The position numbers and the translations under genes are program-made. Below are positions 56,335 to 64,000 of a stretch of 64,000 bases of DNA, piece after piece. The stretch covers positions 310,001 through 374,000 of the forward strand of contig NZ_FNDG01000003.1 in assembly GCF_900100535.1 (NCBI RefSeq), in the 5' to 3' direction. The first letter of the stretch is position 1. Each line of letters begins with the position of its first letter. The notes beneath the pieces are model-generated. The model searched no databases. It had not been told where the DNA came from and saw only the letters and a program-made list of their open reading frames with translations. This stretch comes from Phytopseudomonas flavescens (GTDB lineage Bacteria > Pseudomonadota > Gammaproteobacteria > Pseudomonadales > Pseudomonadaceae).

Positions 56335-58074
56335 CTACGCCTCGGAAGGCTTGTTCGCGGCTTCGATCTTGCGGGTAATGTACCACTGCTGAGCGATGGA
56401 CAGGACGTTGTTGACCACCCAGTACAGCACCAGACCCGCCGGGAACCACAGGAAGAAGAAGGTGAAGATGATCGGCATCATTTTCATCACACGAGCCTGC
56501 ATGGGGTCCGGCGGCGTCGGGTTCAACTGCTGCTGGATGAACATGGTGGCGCCCATGATGATCGGCAGGATGAAGAACGGGTCCTTGATCGACAGGTCGG
56601 TGATCCACAGGATCCACGGTGCCTGACGCATCTCAACGGATTCCAGCAGGGTCCAGTACAGGGCCAGGAACACCGGCATCTGTACGAGGATCGGCAAGCA
56701 GCCGCCCAGCGGGTTGATCTTCTCTTTCTTGTACAGCTCCATCATCGCCTGGGACATCTTCTGGCGATCGTCACCGAACTGTTCCTTCAGCGCCTGCAGG
56801 CGCGGCGATACGGCACGCATGCGCGCCATGGAACGGTAGCTGGCGGCCGACAGCGGGAAGAAGGCCAGCTTGATGATCAGCGTCAGCACGATGATCGAGA
56901 AGCCCCAGTTGCCGAGCAGGTTGTGGATATGTTCCAGCAACCAGAAGATCGGCTCGGCGAGGAACCACAGGATGCCGTAGTCGACGGTCTTGTCCAGGCC
57001 AGGCGACAGCGCTGCAAGGTCCTTCTGGATCTTCGGACCGGCATACAGGATGGTGCTGGCCTGGGCCTGGGTACCAGCGGCAATGTTCAGTGCCGGGCCG
57101 GTGTAGCCGATGATGTAGTTACCCTGGCTGTCCTTGCGGGTCTGCACCAGGTTGGTGTCGTCTTTCGACGGAATCCAGGCTGTCACGAAGTAGTGCTGCA
57201 GCCAGGCGATCCAGCCGCCCTGTACGGATTCCTTGAGACCCTGCTTGTCGATGTCTTTCATCGACACCTTGGTGTACGGCTTCTCGGCGGTCCACAGCGC
57301 CGCACCCAGGTAGGTGGCAGTGCCGGTGGCGGTGCTGGAGGACGGATCACCACTGTTGTCGCGCTTGAGCTGGGCGAACAGGTTACCGGTCCAGGCATTG
57401 GCACTCTGGTTGTCGATCAGGTAGGTGACGCCGATCTGGTAACCGTTGCCACTGATGCAACCGGCTTTCTTCTGTTCCACTTCCTTGGCGGAGCAACTGG
57501 TATCGAGGCCACGATTGAAGGTGAAACGCTTGATGTAGTTGACGCCGGCTTCGCTGAAGCTCAGGTCGACGACCAGTTGGTCCTGGCCATTGGCCAACTG
57601 ATAGACGCGACGCTCGCTGTTGTACAGCGGGCGACCGTTGGCACGGGCGTCCGGACCGTTGGCGCCGGTCAGGCCACTTTGTGCCAGGTACAGGTGCTCG
57701 CTGCCGTTGTCGAACAGCTGGAACGGAACGTCCGGGCGGTCCTGGCGGCGCGGGTAGTGGGGCAGGCTCAGGCGCACCACATCACCACCGCGCGGATCGA
57801 TGGCCAGATCCAGAACGTCGGTCTTGACCTGGATCAGCTCGTCGCTGACAGCGACGGCCTCCACCGGGCTTGGATCGGTGCCGTCGGCGTTCGCCGTGGG
57901 GACATCGTCGTTGCTGGCAACGGAGGCGGTTTCCGGCAAGCCCGGGGTGGCCTTGCTGGTGGAAGCTGTCTGATTCGGCAGGGCAGCCTGGCCATAGTCC
58001 TGGTTCCATTGGAGAACCATCATGTAGGACACGACTGCCAGGGCGACGATCAGGATCGAGCGTTTGATATCCAT
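56335..58074 (-). CDS. yidC: Membrane protein insertase YidC
   Basis: A 579-residue inner-membrane insertase. After the first membrane helix ([16 protein letters not shown]) and a linker rich in Ser, Thr and Ala comes the large periplasmic domain (about 80-350) and the conserved C-terminal five-helix core ([67 protein letters not shown]) with the groove Arg in SYRSMARM. It lies 2 bp after yidD. Confidence 0.97.
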   Translation of the reverse strand: MDIKRSILIVALAVVSYMMVLQWNQDYGQAALPNQTASTSKATPGLPETASVASNDDVPTANADGTDPSPVEAVAVSDELIQVKTDVLDLAIDPRGGDVVRLSLPHYPRRQDRPDVPFQLFDNGSEHLYLAQSGLTGANGPDARANGRPLYNSERRVYQLANGQDQLVVDLSFSEAGVNYIKRFTFNRGLDTSCSAKEVEQKKAGCISGNGYQIGVTYLIDNQSANAWTGNLFAQLKRDNSGDPSSSTATGTATYLGAALWTAEKPYTKVSMKDIDKQGLKESVQGGWIAWLQHYFVTAWIPSKDDTNLVQTRKDSQGNYIIGYTGPALNIAAGTQAQASTILYAGPKIQKDLAALSPGLDKTVDYGILWFLAEPIFWLLEHIHNLLGNWGFSIIVLTLIIKLAFFPLSAASYRSMARMRAVSPRLQALKEQFGDDRQKMSQAMMELYKKEKINPLGGCLPILVQMPVFLALYWTLLESVEMRQAPWILWITDLSIKDPFFILPIIMGATMFIQQQLNPTPPDPMQARVMKMMPIIFTFFFLWFPAGLVLYWVVNNVLSIAQQWYITRKIEAANKPSEA

Positions 58075-58076
58075 GA

Positions 58077-58322
58077 TTATTCGGCCATCGAAGAGGATCG
58101 GGAGTGTTTCGCGAGGGGCACCGGATCGTAGCCTCCGGGATGCCAGGGGTGACAGCGTCCCAGACGACGAACGGTCAGCCAGCCACCACGCAGGACGCCA
58201 TGGGTTTCGATGGCTTCGAGCGCGTAGCAGGAACAAGAGGGATAGAAACGACAATGACTGGCCATCAATGGACTGATGGCGTACTGGTAGAACCGGATTG
58301 GAGCTTGAACCAGTTTACGCAT
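58077..58322 (-). CDS. yidD: Membrane protein insertion efficiency factor YidD
   Basis: An 81-residue protein with the family pattern [35 protein letters not shown] and [14 protein letters not shown], containing the conserved Cys residues. It helps YidC-dependent insertion. It overlaps the end of rnpA by 8 bp. Confidence 0.95.
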   Translation of the reverse strand: MRKLVQAPIRFYQYAISPLMASHCRFYPSCSCYALEAIETHGVLRGGWLTVRRLGRCHPWHPGGYDPVPLAKHSRSSSMAE

Positions 58323-58719
58323 GGGGATTGTCGTTCACCCCGGTCCGGGCATCGGTCTGCTGAACAGGCTTGCTGCGGGCAAGGCGTTTCCACAGCTTGC
58401 CGAACTGTTGGGCCAGTTCGGCGTTCTGCAGATCGCCCAGGCCTTTACGCGCGACCACCACGATGTCCCAGCCCACCAGGTTGTCCTGGTTCAGGCGGAA
58501 CGATTCGCGGATCTGGCGTTTCAGGCGATTGCGCTCAACGGAGAGCTTGACGCTCTTCTTGCCGATCACCAGACCTAGGCGTGAATGATCAAGCTCATTG
58601 TTGCGCGCAAGCAGCAGGACACTCTTGCCCGGCGCTTTGCCACTGGGAGAGTCGAAGACTGCCTTGAATTGCCGGGGAGTTAGCAGGCGCTTCTCCCGGC
58701 CGAAGCCTCGACTCACCAC
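58315..58719 (-). CDS. rnpA: Ribonuclease P protein component
   Basis: A 134-residue basic protein that binds the RNase P RNA and tRNA 5' leaders. The conserved core is [29 protein letters not shown], with [15 protein letters not shown] at the N-terminus and [10 protein letters not shown] later. The start is GTG at 58719 with a second GTG following. It is co-transcribed with rpmH. Confidence 0.95.
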   Translation of the reverse strand: MVSRGFGREKRLLTPRQFKAVFDSPSGKAPGKSVLLLARNNELDHSRLGLVIGKKSVKLSVERNRLKRQIRESFRLNQDNLVGWDIVVVARKGLGDLQNAELAQQFGKLWKRLARSKPVQQTDARTGVNDNPHA

Positions 58720-58731
58720 AAGACTGGAAAA

Positions 58732-58866
58732 TCAGACTGCGAGACGAGCACGGCCCTTGGCGCGACGACGCGACAGGACGGCACGGCCGTTCTTGGTAGC
58801 CATGCGGGCACGGAAGCCGTGGGTACGAGCGCGTTTGATGGTGCTGGGTTGGAAAGTGCGTTTCAT
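58732..58866 (-). CDS. rpmH: 50S ribosomal protein L34
   Basis: A 44-residue ribosomal protein starting [19 protein letters not shown] and ending [12 protein letters not shown], complete. It is too short for a default ORF cutoff but unmistakable. A strong promoter lies about 60 bp upstream, and rnpA follows 12 bp downstream. Confidence 0.97.
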   Translation of the reverse strand: MKRTFQPSTIKRARTHGFRARMATKNGRAVLSRRRAKGRARLAV

Positions 58867-58926
58867 GATGCGGTTACCTGGTTGTCGACAACGGGCCGGA
58901 ATGGCCCCCGTTTTAAGAGACCGGCG

Positions 58927-58955
58927 ATTCTAGAGAAAGCCGCAGGCCAGGTCAA
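58927..58955 (-). promoter_or_regulatory. Promoter of rpmH-rnpA-yidD-yidC-mnmE
   Basis: On the minus strand: -35 TTGACC (58950-58955), 17-bp spacer, -10 TAGAAT (58927-58932). It ends 60 bp before the rpmH start and borders the AT-rich part of oriC, so rpmH transcription starts beside the unwinding region. Confidence 0.8.
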
Positions 58956-58969
58956 TTTCCAACCAGGTG

Positions 58970-59323
58970 TTTTCCACCTAGAGAAATATAAAGGAAAGAA
59001 TCTTTTTAGAAAGGCTTGTTATGTTTTCTATATTTAGGCGAATGCCTTTCTGTGGATAAGTATCTGGGCGTCTTTTCCTTGGCGGCTTTCGGCACTTTGA
59101 AACCCTGTCAGAAAACAGTGCCGCGCCTGTTGGGCAGGCGGGCATAAGCTGGGGGTGAAATGGCAATTTACCCACAGGCTGATTATCCACCGCGTTTTCC
59201 CTGTGCTTGCGCACGGGGTTCATGGGCTTTTATCCACAGGTTTCAAGGTTATTCAGCCGACGTCTGGTCGTTCAGGTAACACCTTGATTTGTCATGTACT
59301 GATCGCGTTTCCTATGTGGATAA
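58970..59323. other. oriC: Chromosomal replication origin oriC
   Basis: The 520-bp region between rpmH and dnaA. An AT-rich stretch (58981-59037) next to rpmH is the likely unwinding element. Perfect DnaA boxes are TGTGGATAA (59051-59059), TTATCCACA (59230-59238) and TGTGGATAA (59315-59323). One-mismatch boxes are TTTTCCACC (58970-58978), TTACCCACA (59168-59176) and TTATCCACC (59183-59191). Known Pseudomonas origins lie in this place. Confidence 0.92.
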
Positions 59324-59345
59324 CTCAAGCGGCGGAGGCTACAAT
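59317..59345 (+). promoter_or_regulatory. Putative dnaA promoter overlapping a DnaA box
   Basis: -35 TGGATA (59317-59322), 17-bp spacer, -10 TACAAT (59340-59345), 43 bp before the dnaA start. The -35 lies entirely within the DnaA box at 59315-59323, so bound DnaA would block the promoter, giving autorepression. The -35 is a weak match (4 of 6). Confidence 0.6.
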
Positions 59346-59387
59346 AGCGGCTGTTTTTGCCTCAGCGCTTTTGATCAGGGGATGTCC

Positions 59388-60869
59388 GTGTCCGTGGAAC
59401 TTTGGCAGCAGTGCGTAGAACTTCTACGCGACGAACTGCCTGCCCAGCAATTCAACACCTGGATCCGTCCATTACAGGTAGAAGCCGAAGGCGACGAGCT
59501 GCGCGTCTACGCACCCAATCGCTTCGTGCTCGACTGGGTCAATGAAAAGTACATGGGGCGTATGCTCGAGTTGCTCGGTGAGCGTGCTTCGGGCCTGGTT
59601 CCCGCCATATCCCTGTTGATAGGCAGCCGCCGTAGCTCCACGCCTCGTGCCGTGCTGACGCCCTCGCCGTCGGTCGCCAACTACAGCAGCCCGGCCGCGC
59701 CTGCGCCGCAGGTCAGCGCACCGCCGCCCAAGCCGCCGGTTCAGGCCGAGCCCTCCCGGGCCAGCTTCGATTCCATGGCGGGTGCCGCCTCCAGCGTCGC
59801 GCCGGTTCGCAGTGAACGTAACGTGCAGGTAGAAGGTGGCCTCAAGCACACCAGCTACCTTAACCGCACCTTCACCTTCGACAACTTCGTCGAGGGCAAG
59901 TCCAACCAGTTGGCGCGTGCCGCAGCCTGGCAGGTCGCGGATAACCCCAAGCACGGTTACAACCCGCTCTTCCTTTATGGAGGGGTCGGCCTGGGCAAGA
60001 CTCACCTGATGCATGCCGTCGGTAACCACTTGTTGGCCAAGAACCCGAATGCCAAGGTGGTCTACCTGCATTCCGAGCGTTTCGTGGCTGACATGGTCAA
60101 GGCGCTGCAGCTCAATGCCATCAACGAATTCAAGCGTTTCTACCGCTCGGTGGATGCGCTGCTGATCGACGACATCCAGTTCTTCGCCAAGAAGGAGCGC
60201 TCCCAGGAGGAGTTTTTCCACACCTTCAATGCCTTGCTCGAGGGTGGCCAGCAGGTGATTCTCACCAGCGACCGTTATCCGAAAGAGATCGAAGGCCTGG
60301 AAGAGCGACTGAAGTCGCGCTTCGGCTGGGGCCTGACCGTGGCGGTCGAGCCGCCCGAGCTGGAAACCCGTGTGGCGATCCTGATGAAGAAGGCCGACCA
60401 GGCCAAGGTCGATCTGCCCCACGATGCTGCATTCTTCATCGCCCAGCGCATTCGTTCCAACGTGCGTGAGCTGGAAGGCGCATTGAAACGTGTGATCGCA
60501 CATTCGCACTTCATGGGGCGCGACATCACCATCGAGTTGATCCGCGAGTCGCTGAAGGATCTGCTGGCCCTGCAGGACAAGCTGGTCAGCATCGACAATA
60601 TTCAGCGCACCACGGCCGAGTACTACAAGATCAAGATCACCGATCTGTTGTCCAAGCGTCGTTCTCGTTCCATCGCCAGGCCGCGCCAGGTGGCCATGGC
60701 CTTGTCCAAGGAACTGACCAATCACAGCCTGCCGGAAATCGGTGTGGCCTTTGGCGGTCGTGATCACACCACGGTATTGCACGCCTGTCGTAAGATTGCT
60801 GAACTTAGGGGATCCGATGCGGACATCCGCGAGGATTACAAGAACCTGCTGCGTACACTGACAACGTGA
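59388..60869 (+). CDS. dnaA: Chromosomal replication initiator DnaA
   Basis: A 493-residue AAA+ initiator. Domain I ([25 protein letters not shown]), a Pro/Ala-rich domain II linker (about 85-150), domain III with Walker [11 protein letters not shown] near 205 and Walker [10 protein letters not shown], and domain IV with the DnaA signature [15 protein letters not shown] near the end. The start is GTG at 59388: AGGGG (59377-59381) is 6 bp upstream of it but directly abuts the ATG at 59382. Confidence 0.97.
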   Translation: MSVELWQQCVELLRDELPAQQFNTWIRPLQVEAEGDELRVYAPNRFVLDWVNEKYMGRMLELLGERASGLVPAISLLIGSRRSSTPRAVLTPSPSVANYSSPAAPAPQVSAPPPKPPVQAEPSRASFDSMAGAASSVAPVRSERNVQVEGGLKHTSYLNRTFTFDNFVEGKSNQLARAAAWQVADNPKHGYNPLFLYGGVGLGKTHLMHAVGNHLLAKNPNAKVVYLHSERFVADMVKALQLNAINEFKRFYRSVDALLIDDIQFFAKKERSQEEFFHTFNALLEGGQQVILTSDRYPKEIEGLEERLKSRFGWGLTVAVEPPELETRVAILMKKADQAKVDLPHDAAFFIAQRIRSNVRELEGALKRVIAHSHFMGRDITIELIRESLKDLLALQDKLVSIDNIQRTTAEYYKIKITDLLSKRRSRSIARPRQVAMALSKELTNHSLPEIGVAFGGRDHTTVLHACRKIAELRGSDADIREDYKNLLRTLTT

Positions 60870-60904
60870 CGCGCCACTCCATGCACGAGGCAAGGGACTA
60901 GACC

Positions 60905-62008
60905 ATGCACTTCACCATTCAACGCGAAGCCCTGTTGAAACCCCTGCAACTGGTCGCCGGCGTCGTGGAACGCCGCCAGACCTTGCCGGTTCTGTCCAAT
61001 GTTCTGCTGGTCGTCGAAGGCCAGCAGCTGTCGCTGACCGGTACCGACCTCGAGGTCGAGCTGGTCGGTCGCGTGGCGCTGGAAGATGCCGCCGAACCCG
61101 GCGAAATCACCGTGCCGGCACGCAAGCTGATGGACATCTGCAAGAGCCTGCCGGCCGACGCGCTGATCGACATCCGTGTCGACGAGCAGAAGCTGCTGGT
61201 CAAGGCTGGGCGCAGCCGTTTCACCCTGTCCACCCTGCCGGCCAACGATTTCCCCACCGTCGAAGAAGGCCCGGGTTCGCTGACCTTCGATCTGGTGCAG
61301 AGCAAGTTGCGTCGCCTGATCGAGCGCACCAGCTTCGCCATGGCTCAACAGGACGTCCGTTACTACCTCAACGGCATGCTGCTGGAAGTGCAGACCGGGG
61401 TCCTGCGTGCTGTAGCCACCGATGGCCACCGTCTGGCGATGTGTTCCATGGACGCCAGCATCGAGCAGGTCGAGCGTCATCAGGTGATCGTCCCGCGTAA
61501 AGGCATCCTCGAGTTGGCGCGCCTGCTCACCGAGCAGGATGGTACCGTAAGCATCGTCCTGGGCCAGCACCACATCCGTGCGACCACAGGTGAGTTCACC
61601 TTTACCTCCAAACTGGTCGACGGCAAGTTCCCGGACTACGAGCGTGTACTGCCACGTGGTGGTGACAAGCTGGTCGTCGCAGACCGTCAGGGCCTGCGTG
61701 AAGCCTTTAGCCGCACCGCGATCCTGTCGAACGAAAAGTACCGCGGTATTCGCCTGCAATTGGCCGCCGGCCTCTTGAAAATCCAGGCCAACAACCCGGA
61801 GCAGGAAGAAGCAGAAGAAGAGATCGCCGTGGACTACAACGGCGGCGCGCTGGAGATCGGTTTCAACGTCAGCTATCTGCTCGATGTGCTGGGCGTGATG
61901 ACCACCGAACAGGTGCGTCTGATCCTGTCCGATTCCAACAGCAGTGCGCTGGTCCAGGAAGCCGACAATGACGATTCCGCTTATGTCGTCATGCCGATGC
62001 GCCTGTAA
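60905..62008 (+). CDS. dnaN: DNA polymerase III beta sliding clamp
   Basis: A 367-residue clamp with three equivalent domains, starting MHFTIQREALLKPLQLVAGVVERRQTLPVLSNVL and ending with the hydrophobic-pocket segment YVVMPMRL. Complete. It follows dnaA by 35 bp and is presumably co-transcribed with it. Confidence 0.98.
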   Translation: MHFTIQREALLKPLQLVAGVVERRQTLPVLSNVLLVVEGQQLSLTGTDLEVELVGRVALEDAAEPGEITVPARKLMDICKSLPADALIDIRVDEQKLLVKAGRSRFTLSTLPANDFPTVEEGPGSLTFDLVQSKLRRLIERTSFAMAQQDVRYYLNGMLLEVQTGVLRAVATDGHRLAMCSMDASIEQVERHQVIVPRKGILELARLLTEQDGTVSIVLGQHHIRATTGEFTFTSKLVDGKFPDYERVLPRGGDKLVVADRQGLREAFSRTAILSNEKYRGIRLQLAAGLLKIQANNPEQEEAEEEIAVDYNGGALEIGFNVSYLLDVLGVMTTEQVRLILSDSNSSALVQEADNDDSAYVVMPMRL

Positions 62009-62044
62009 TTGTTGCTGCCGCTAACAGGCAACCCAGGCGTTATT

Positions 62045-62103
62045 GAAATCAGCTTTGGTATGTTCGGATCAGATACTGACCCGTTACATCCAAAGCTGAT
62101 TTC
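62045..62103. promoter_or_regulatory. Long inverted repeat between dnaN and recF
   Basis: GAAATCAGCTTTGG (62045-62058) and CCAAAGCTGATTTC (62090-62103) are perfect 14-bp arms around a 31-nt loop, which itself contains ATGT/ACAT next to the stem. No run of T follows, so a classical terminator is doubtful. It could attenuate or process the dnaN-recF transcript, or be a mobile short repeat. Confidence 0.6.
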
Positions 62104-62150
62104 GTTTCTGGCAGCGCTATCCGCTTGCCCATTCCTCGACGGCCCGCTTC

Positions 62151-63260
62151 ATGTCCTTGATCCGCATTAATCTGACCGCGGTGCGCAACCTGCAGCCGTC
62201 GACGCTGATGCCCTCCCCACGCATCAACATTCTCTACGGCGCCAATGGCAGCGGAAAAACCAGCGTGCTCGAAGGCATTCATCTGCTGGGACTTGCACGT
62301 TCGTTTCGCAGCGCTCGGTTGCTGCCCGTCATCCAGTACGAGCAACAGGTCTGCACTCTGTTCGGACAGGTGAGCCTGGGCGACGGTCGGCAGAGCAATC
62401 TGGGGGTCTCACGGGATCGTCAAGGCGAGTTCCAGATCCGCATCGACGGGCAGAATGCGCGCAGCGCAGCACAACTGGCCGAAACCCTGCCGTTGCAGTT
62501 GATCAATCCAGATAGCTTCCGCTTGCTTGAAGGCTCTCCTAAAATCCGTCGGCAGTTTCTCGATTGGGGAGTGTTCCACGTGGAACCTCGTTTCCTTCCC
62601 GCCTGGCAGCGCCTGCAGAAGGCCCTCAAGCAGCGGAACTCATGGCTCCGCCGTGGTACACTTGACGCCGTTTCTCAAGCGGCCTGGGATCGCGAGTTGT
62701 GCCTGGCCAGCGATGAAATCGACAGTTATCGGCGATCCTACATACAGCGACTGAAGCCTGTCTTCGAACGTACCTTGAGCGAGCTGGTGGAGCTTGAAGG
62801 GCTGACGTTGAGCTACTACCGGGGATGGGATAAGGATCGGCCCCTGAATGAAGTGCTGACGTCGTCCCTGTTGCGTGACCAGCAGATTGGACACACCCAA
62901 TCCGGCCCGCAGCGAGCAGACCTCAGGTTGAGGCTTGGCGCGCACAACGCAGCGGACATCCTGTCCCGAGGCCAGCAGAAGCTGGTGGTGTGTGCTTTGC
63001 GGATTGCCCAGGGGCATTTGGTTGACCAGGCCAAGCGCGGCCAATGTATCTATCTGGTGGATGACTTGCCGTCAGAACTGGATGAACAGCACCGCCGCGC
63101 TTTGTGCCGGTTGTTGGAAGATTTGAACTGCCAGGTATTCATCACCTGCGTAGACCATGAATTGTTGAGCGATGGCTGGCAAACGGATACGCCGGTTTCC
63201 ATGTTCCACGTGGAACATGGACGTATCACCCAGACCTCGACCACCGGGAGTGAAGCATGA
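62151..63260 (+). CDS. recF: DNA replication and repair protein RecF
   Basis: A 369-residue SMC-like ATPase that loads RecA at gaps. Walker [14 protein letters not shown] lies near residue 30, the signature [19 protein letters not shown] near 270, and Walker [14 protein letters not shown] near 305. The N-terminus [15 protein letters not shown] fits the family. The coding sequence carries two parS sites. The stop overlaps the gyrB start (ATGA). Confidence 0.97.
   Translation: MSLIRINLTAVRNLQPSTLMPSPRINILYGANGSGKTSVLEGIHLLGLARSFRSARLLPVIQYEQQVCTLFGQVSLGDGRQSNLGVSRDRQGEFQIRIDGQNARSAAQLAETLPLQLINPDSFRLLEGSPKIRRQFLDWGVFHVEPRFLPAWQRLQKALKQRNSWLRRGTLDAVSQAAWDRELCLASDEIDSYRRSYIQRLKPVFERTLSELVELEGLTLSYYRGWDKDRPLNEVLTSSLLRDQQIGHTQSGPQRADLRLRLGAHNAADILSRGQQKLVVCALRIAQGHLVDQAKRGQCIYLVDDLPSELDEQHRRALCRLLEDLNCQVFITCVDHELLSDGWQTDTPVSMFHVEHGRITQTSTTGSEA
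62572..62587. other. parS: parS centromere-like site within recF, near-perfect
   Basis: TGTTCCACGTGGAACC matches the parS consensus TGTTCCACGTGGAACA at 15 of 16 positions, differing only in the last base. It lies in recF about 3.2 kb from the dnaA start and encodes VFHVEP in the recF frame. Confidence 0.88.
63202..63217. other. parS: parS centromere-like site within recF, perfect
   Basis: TGTTCCACGTGGAACA is an exact 16-bp parS palindrome near the 3' end of recF, coding for MFHVEH. It is 614 bp from the first site centre to centre and is a ParB loading site for origin segregation. Confidence 0.95.
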
Positions 63261-64000
63261 GCGAAAACCAAACGTACGACTCCAATAACATTAAGGTCCT
63301 CAAGGGCCTGGATGCCGTACGCAAGCGGCCTGGCATGTACATCGGCGACACCGATGACGGCAGCGGTCTGCACCACATGGTCTTCGAGGTGGTCGATAAC
63401 TCCATCGACGAGGCCCTGGCCGGTCACTGCAGTGACATTACCATCACCATCCATCCCGATGAGTCGATCAGTGTGCGCGACAATGGCCGTGGCATTCCGG
63501 TCGATATTCACAAGGAAGAAGGCGTCTCTGCTGCCGAGGTCATCATGACCGTGCTGCACGCCGGTGGTAAGTTCGACGACAACAGCTACAAGGTTTCCGG
63601 CGGTCTGCACGGTGTTGGTGTTTCGGTAGTCAACGCGCTCTCCAAGGAGCTGGTGTTGACCATTCGCCGCAGCGGTAAGATCTGGGAACAGACCTACGTG
63701 CATGGCGTGCCACAAGCACCGATTGCTGCTGTTGGTGACAGCGATACCACAGGTACGCAGATCCACTTCAAGCCGTCGGCAGACACCTTCGCCAATATTC
63801 ACTTCAGTTGGGACATTCTGGCCAAGCGCCTGCGCGAACTGTCGTTCTTGAACTCTGGCGTTGGCATTCTTTTGAAGGATGAGCGTACTGCCAAGGAGGA
63901 ACTGTTCAAGTACGAGGGTGGCCTACGCGCATTCGTTGAATACCTGAACGTCAACAAGACAGCCGTGAACCAGGTGTTCCACTTCTCCGTACAACGTGAT
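63257..64000 (+). CDS. gyrB: DNA gyrase subunit B, partial
   Basis: The first 248 residues of the ATPase subunit of gyrase; the right window edge cuts the gene. The GHKL ATPase motifs are intact: [31 protein letters not shown] with the catalytic Glu, [25 protein letters not shown]. The ATG at 63257 has GGGAG 6 bp upstream and overlaps the recF stop. Confidence 0.97.
   Translation, partial: MSENQTYDSNNIKVLKGLDAVRKRPGMYIGDTDDGSGLHHMVFEVVDNSIDEALAGHCSDITITIHPDESISVRDNGRGIPVDIHKEEGVSAAEVIMTVLHAGGKFDDNSYKVSGGLHGVGVSVVNALSKELVLTIRRSGKIWEQTYVHGVPQAPIAAVGDSDTTGTQIHFKPSADTFANIHFSWDILAKRLRELSFLNSGVGILLKDERTAKEELFKYEGGLRAFVEYLNVNKTAVNQVFHFSVQRD

Overview
The window is chromosomal DNA from a high-GC gammaproteobacterium, almost certainly a Pseudomonas. 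The evidence is the gene order around the replication origin (glmR-glmS, glmU, the nine-gene atp operon, parA-parB, rsmG-mnmG, mnmE-yidC-yidD-rnpA-rpmH, oriC, dnaA-dnaN-recF-gyrB), a pprA/fppA/pprB plus rcp/tad locus laid out as in P. aeruginosa, and a PlpD-type patatin transporter. The species cannot be fixed from the sequence alone. I saw no rRNA, tRNA, CRISPR array, phage or complete insertion sequence.

Left part (1-12.2 kb): a Flp/Tad type IVb pilus locus. The PprA-type sensor (cut by the window edge), the prepilin peptidase FppA and the response regulator PprB lie beside the assembly operon rcpC-rcpA-tadZ-tadA-tadB-tadC-tadD plus a small DUF3613 protein. The pilin gene flp is transcribed divergently from this operon and is followed by a stand-alone receiver protein. 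The minor pseudopilin genes (tadE-like, tadG, tadE-like) are not here but lie 14 kb away at 26.1-29.2 kb.

Middle part (12.2-37.5 kb): an accessory and metabolic stretch. It holds a tripartite RND efflux operon, a superfamily 1 helicase with a possible C-terminal nuclease-like domain, plpD, a HexR-like RpiR regulator divergent from a zwf gene with a perfect palindromic operator between them, the tadE/tadG cluster, a Tat-exported PhoX-type phosphatase with a Pho-box-like promoter, an ECF sigma / FecR / STN-TonB receptor / periplasmic esterase siderophore locus, and a ParD-like / methionine aminopeptidase pair.

Right part (37.5-64 kb): conserved origin-proximal housekeeping genes. glmR-glmS and glmU supply UDP-GlcNAc. 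The atp operon encodes F1Fo ATP synthase behind a strong promoter whose 17-bp spacer is a perfect palindrome. mnmG-rsmG-parA-parB and rpmH-rnpA-yidD-yidC-mnmE cover tRNA and rRNA modification, segregation, RNase P and membrane insertion. oriC lies between rpmH and dnaA. Two parS sites lie inside recF, and gyrB is cut by the right edge.

The most interesting non-coding signal is a second oriC-like module between mnmG and mnmE. It repeats the AT-rich core and first DnaA box of oriC at identical spacing, and it sits where the Escherichia coli origin lies relative to mnmG (gidA). A further DnaA-box cluster lies upstream of phoX, about 28 kb from oriC.
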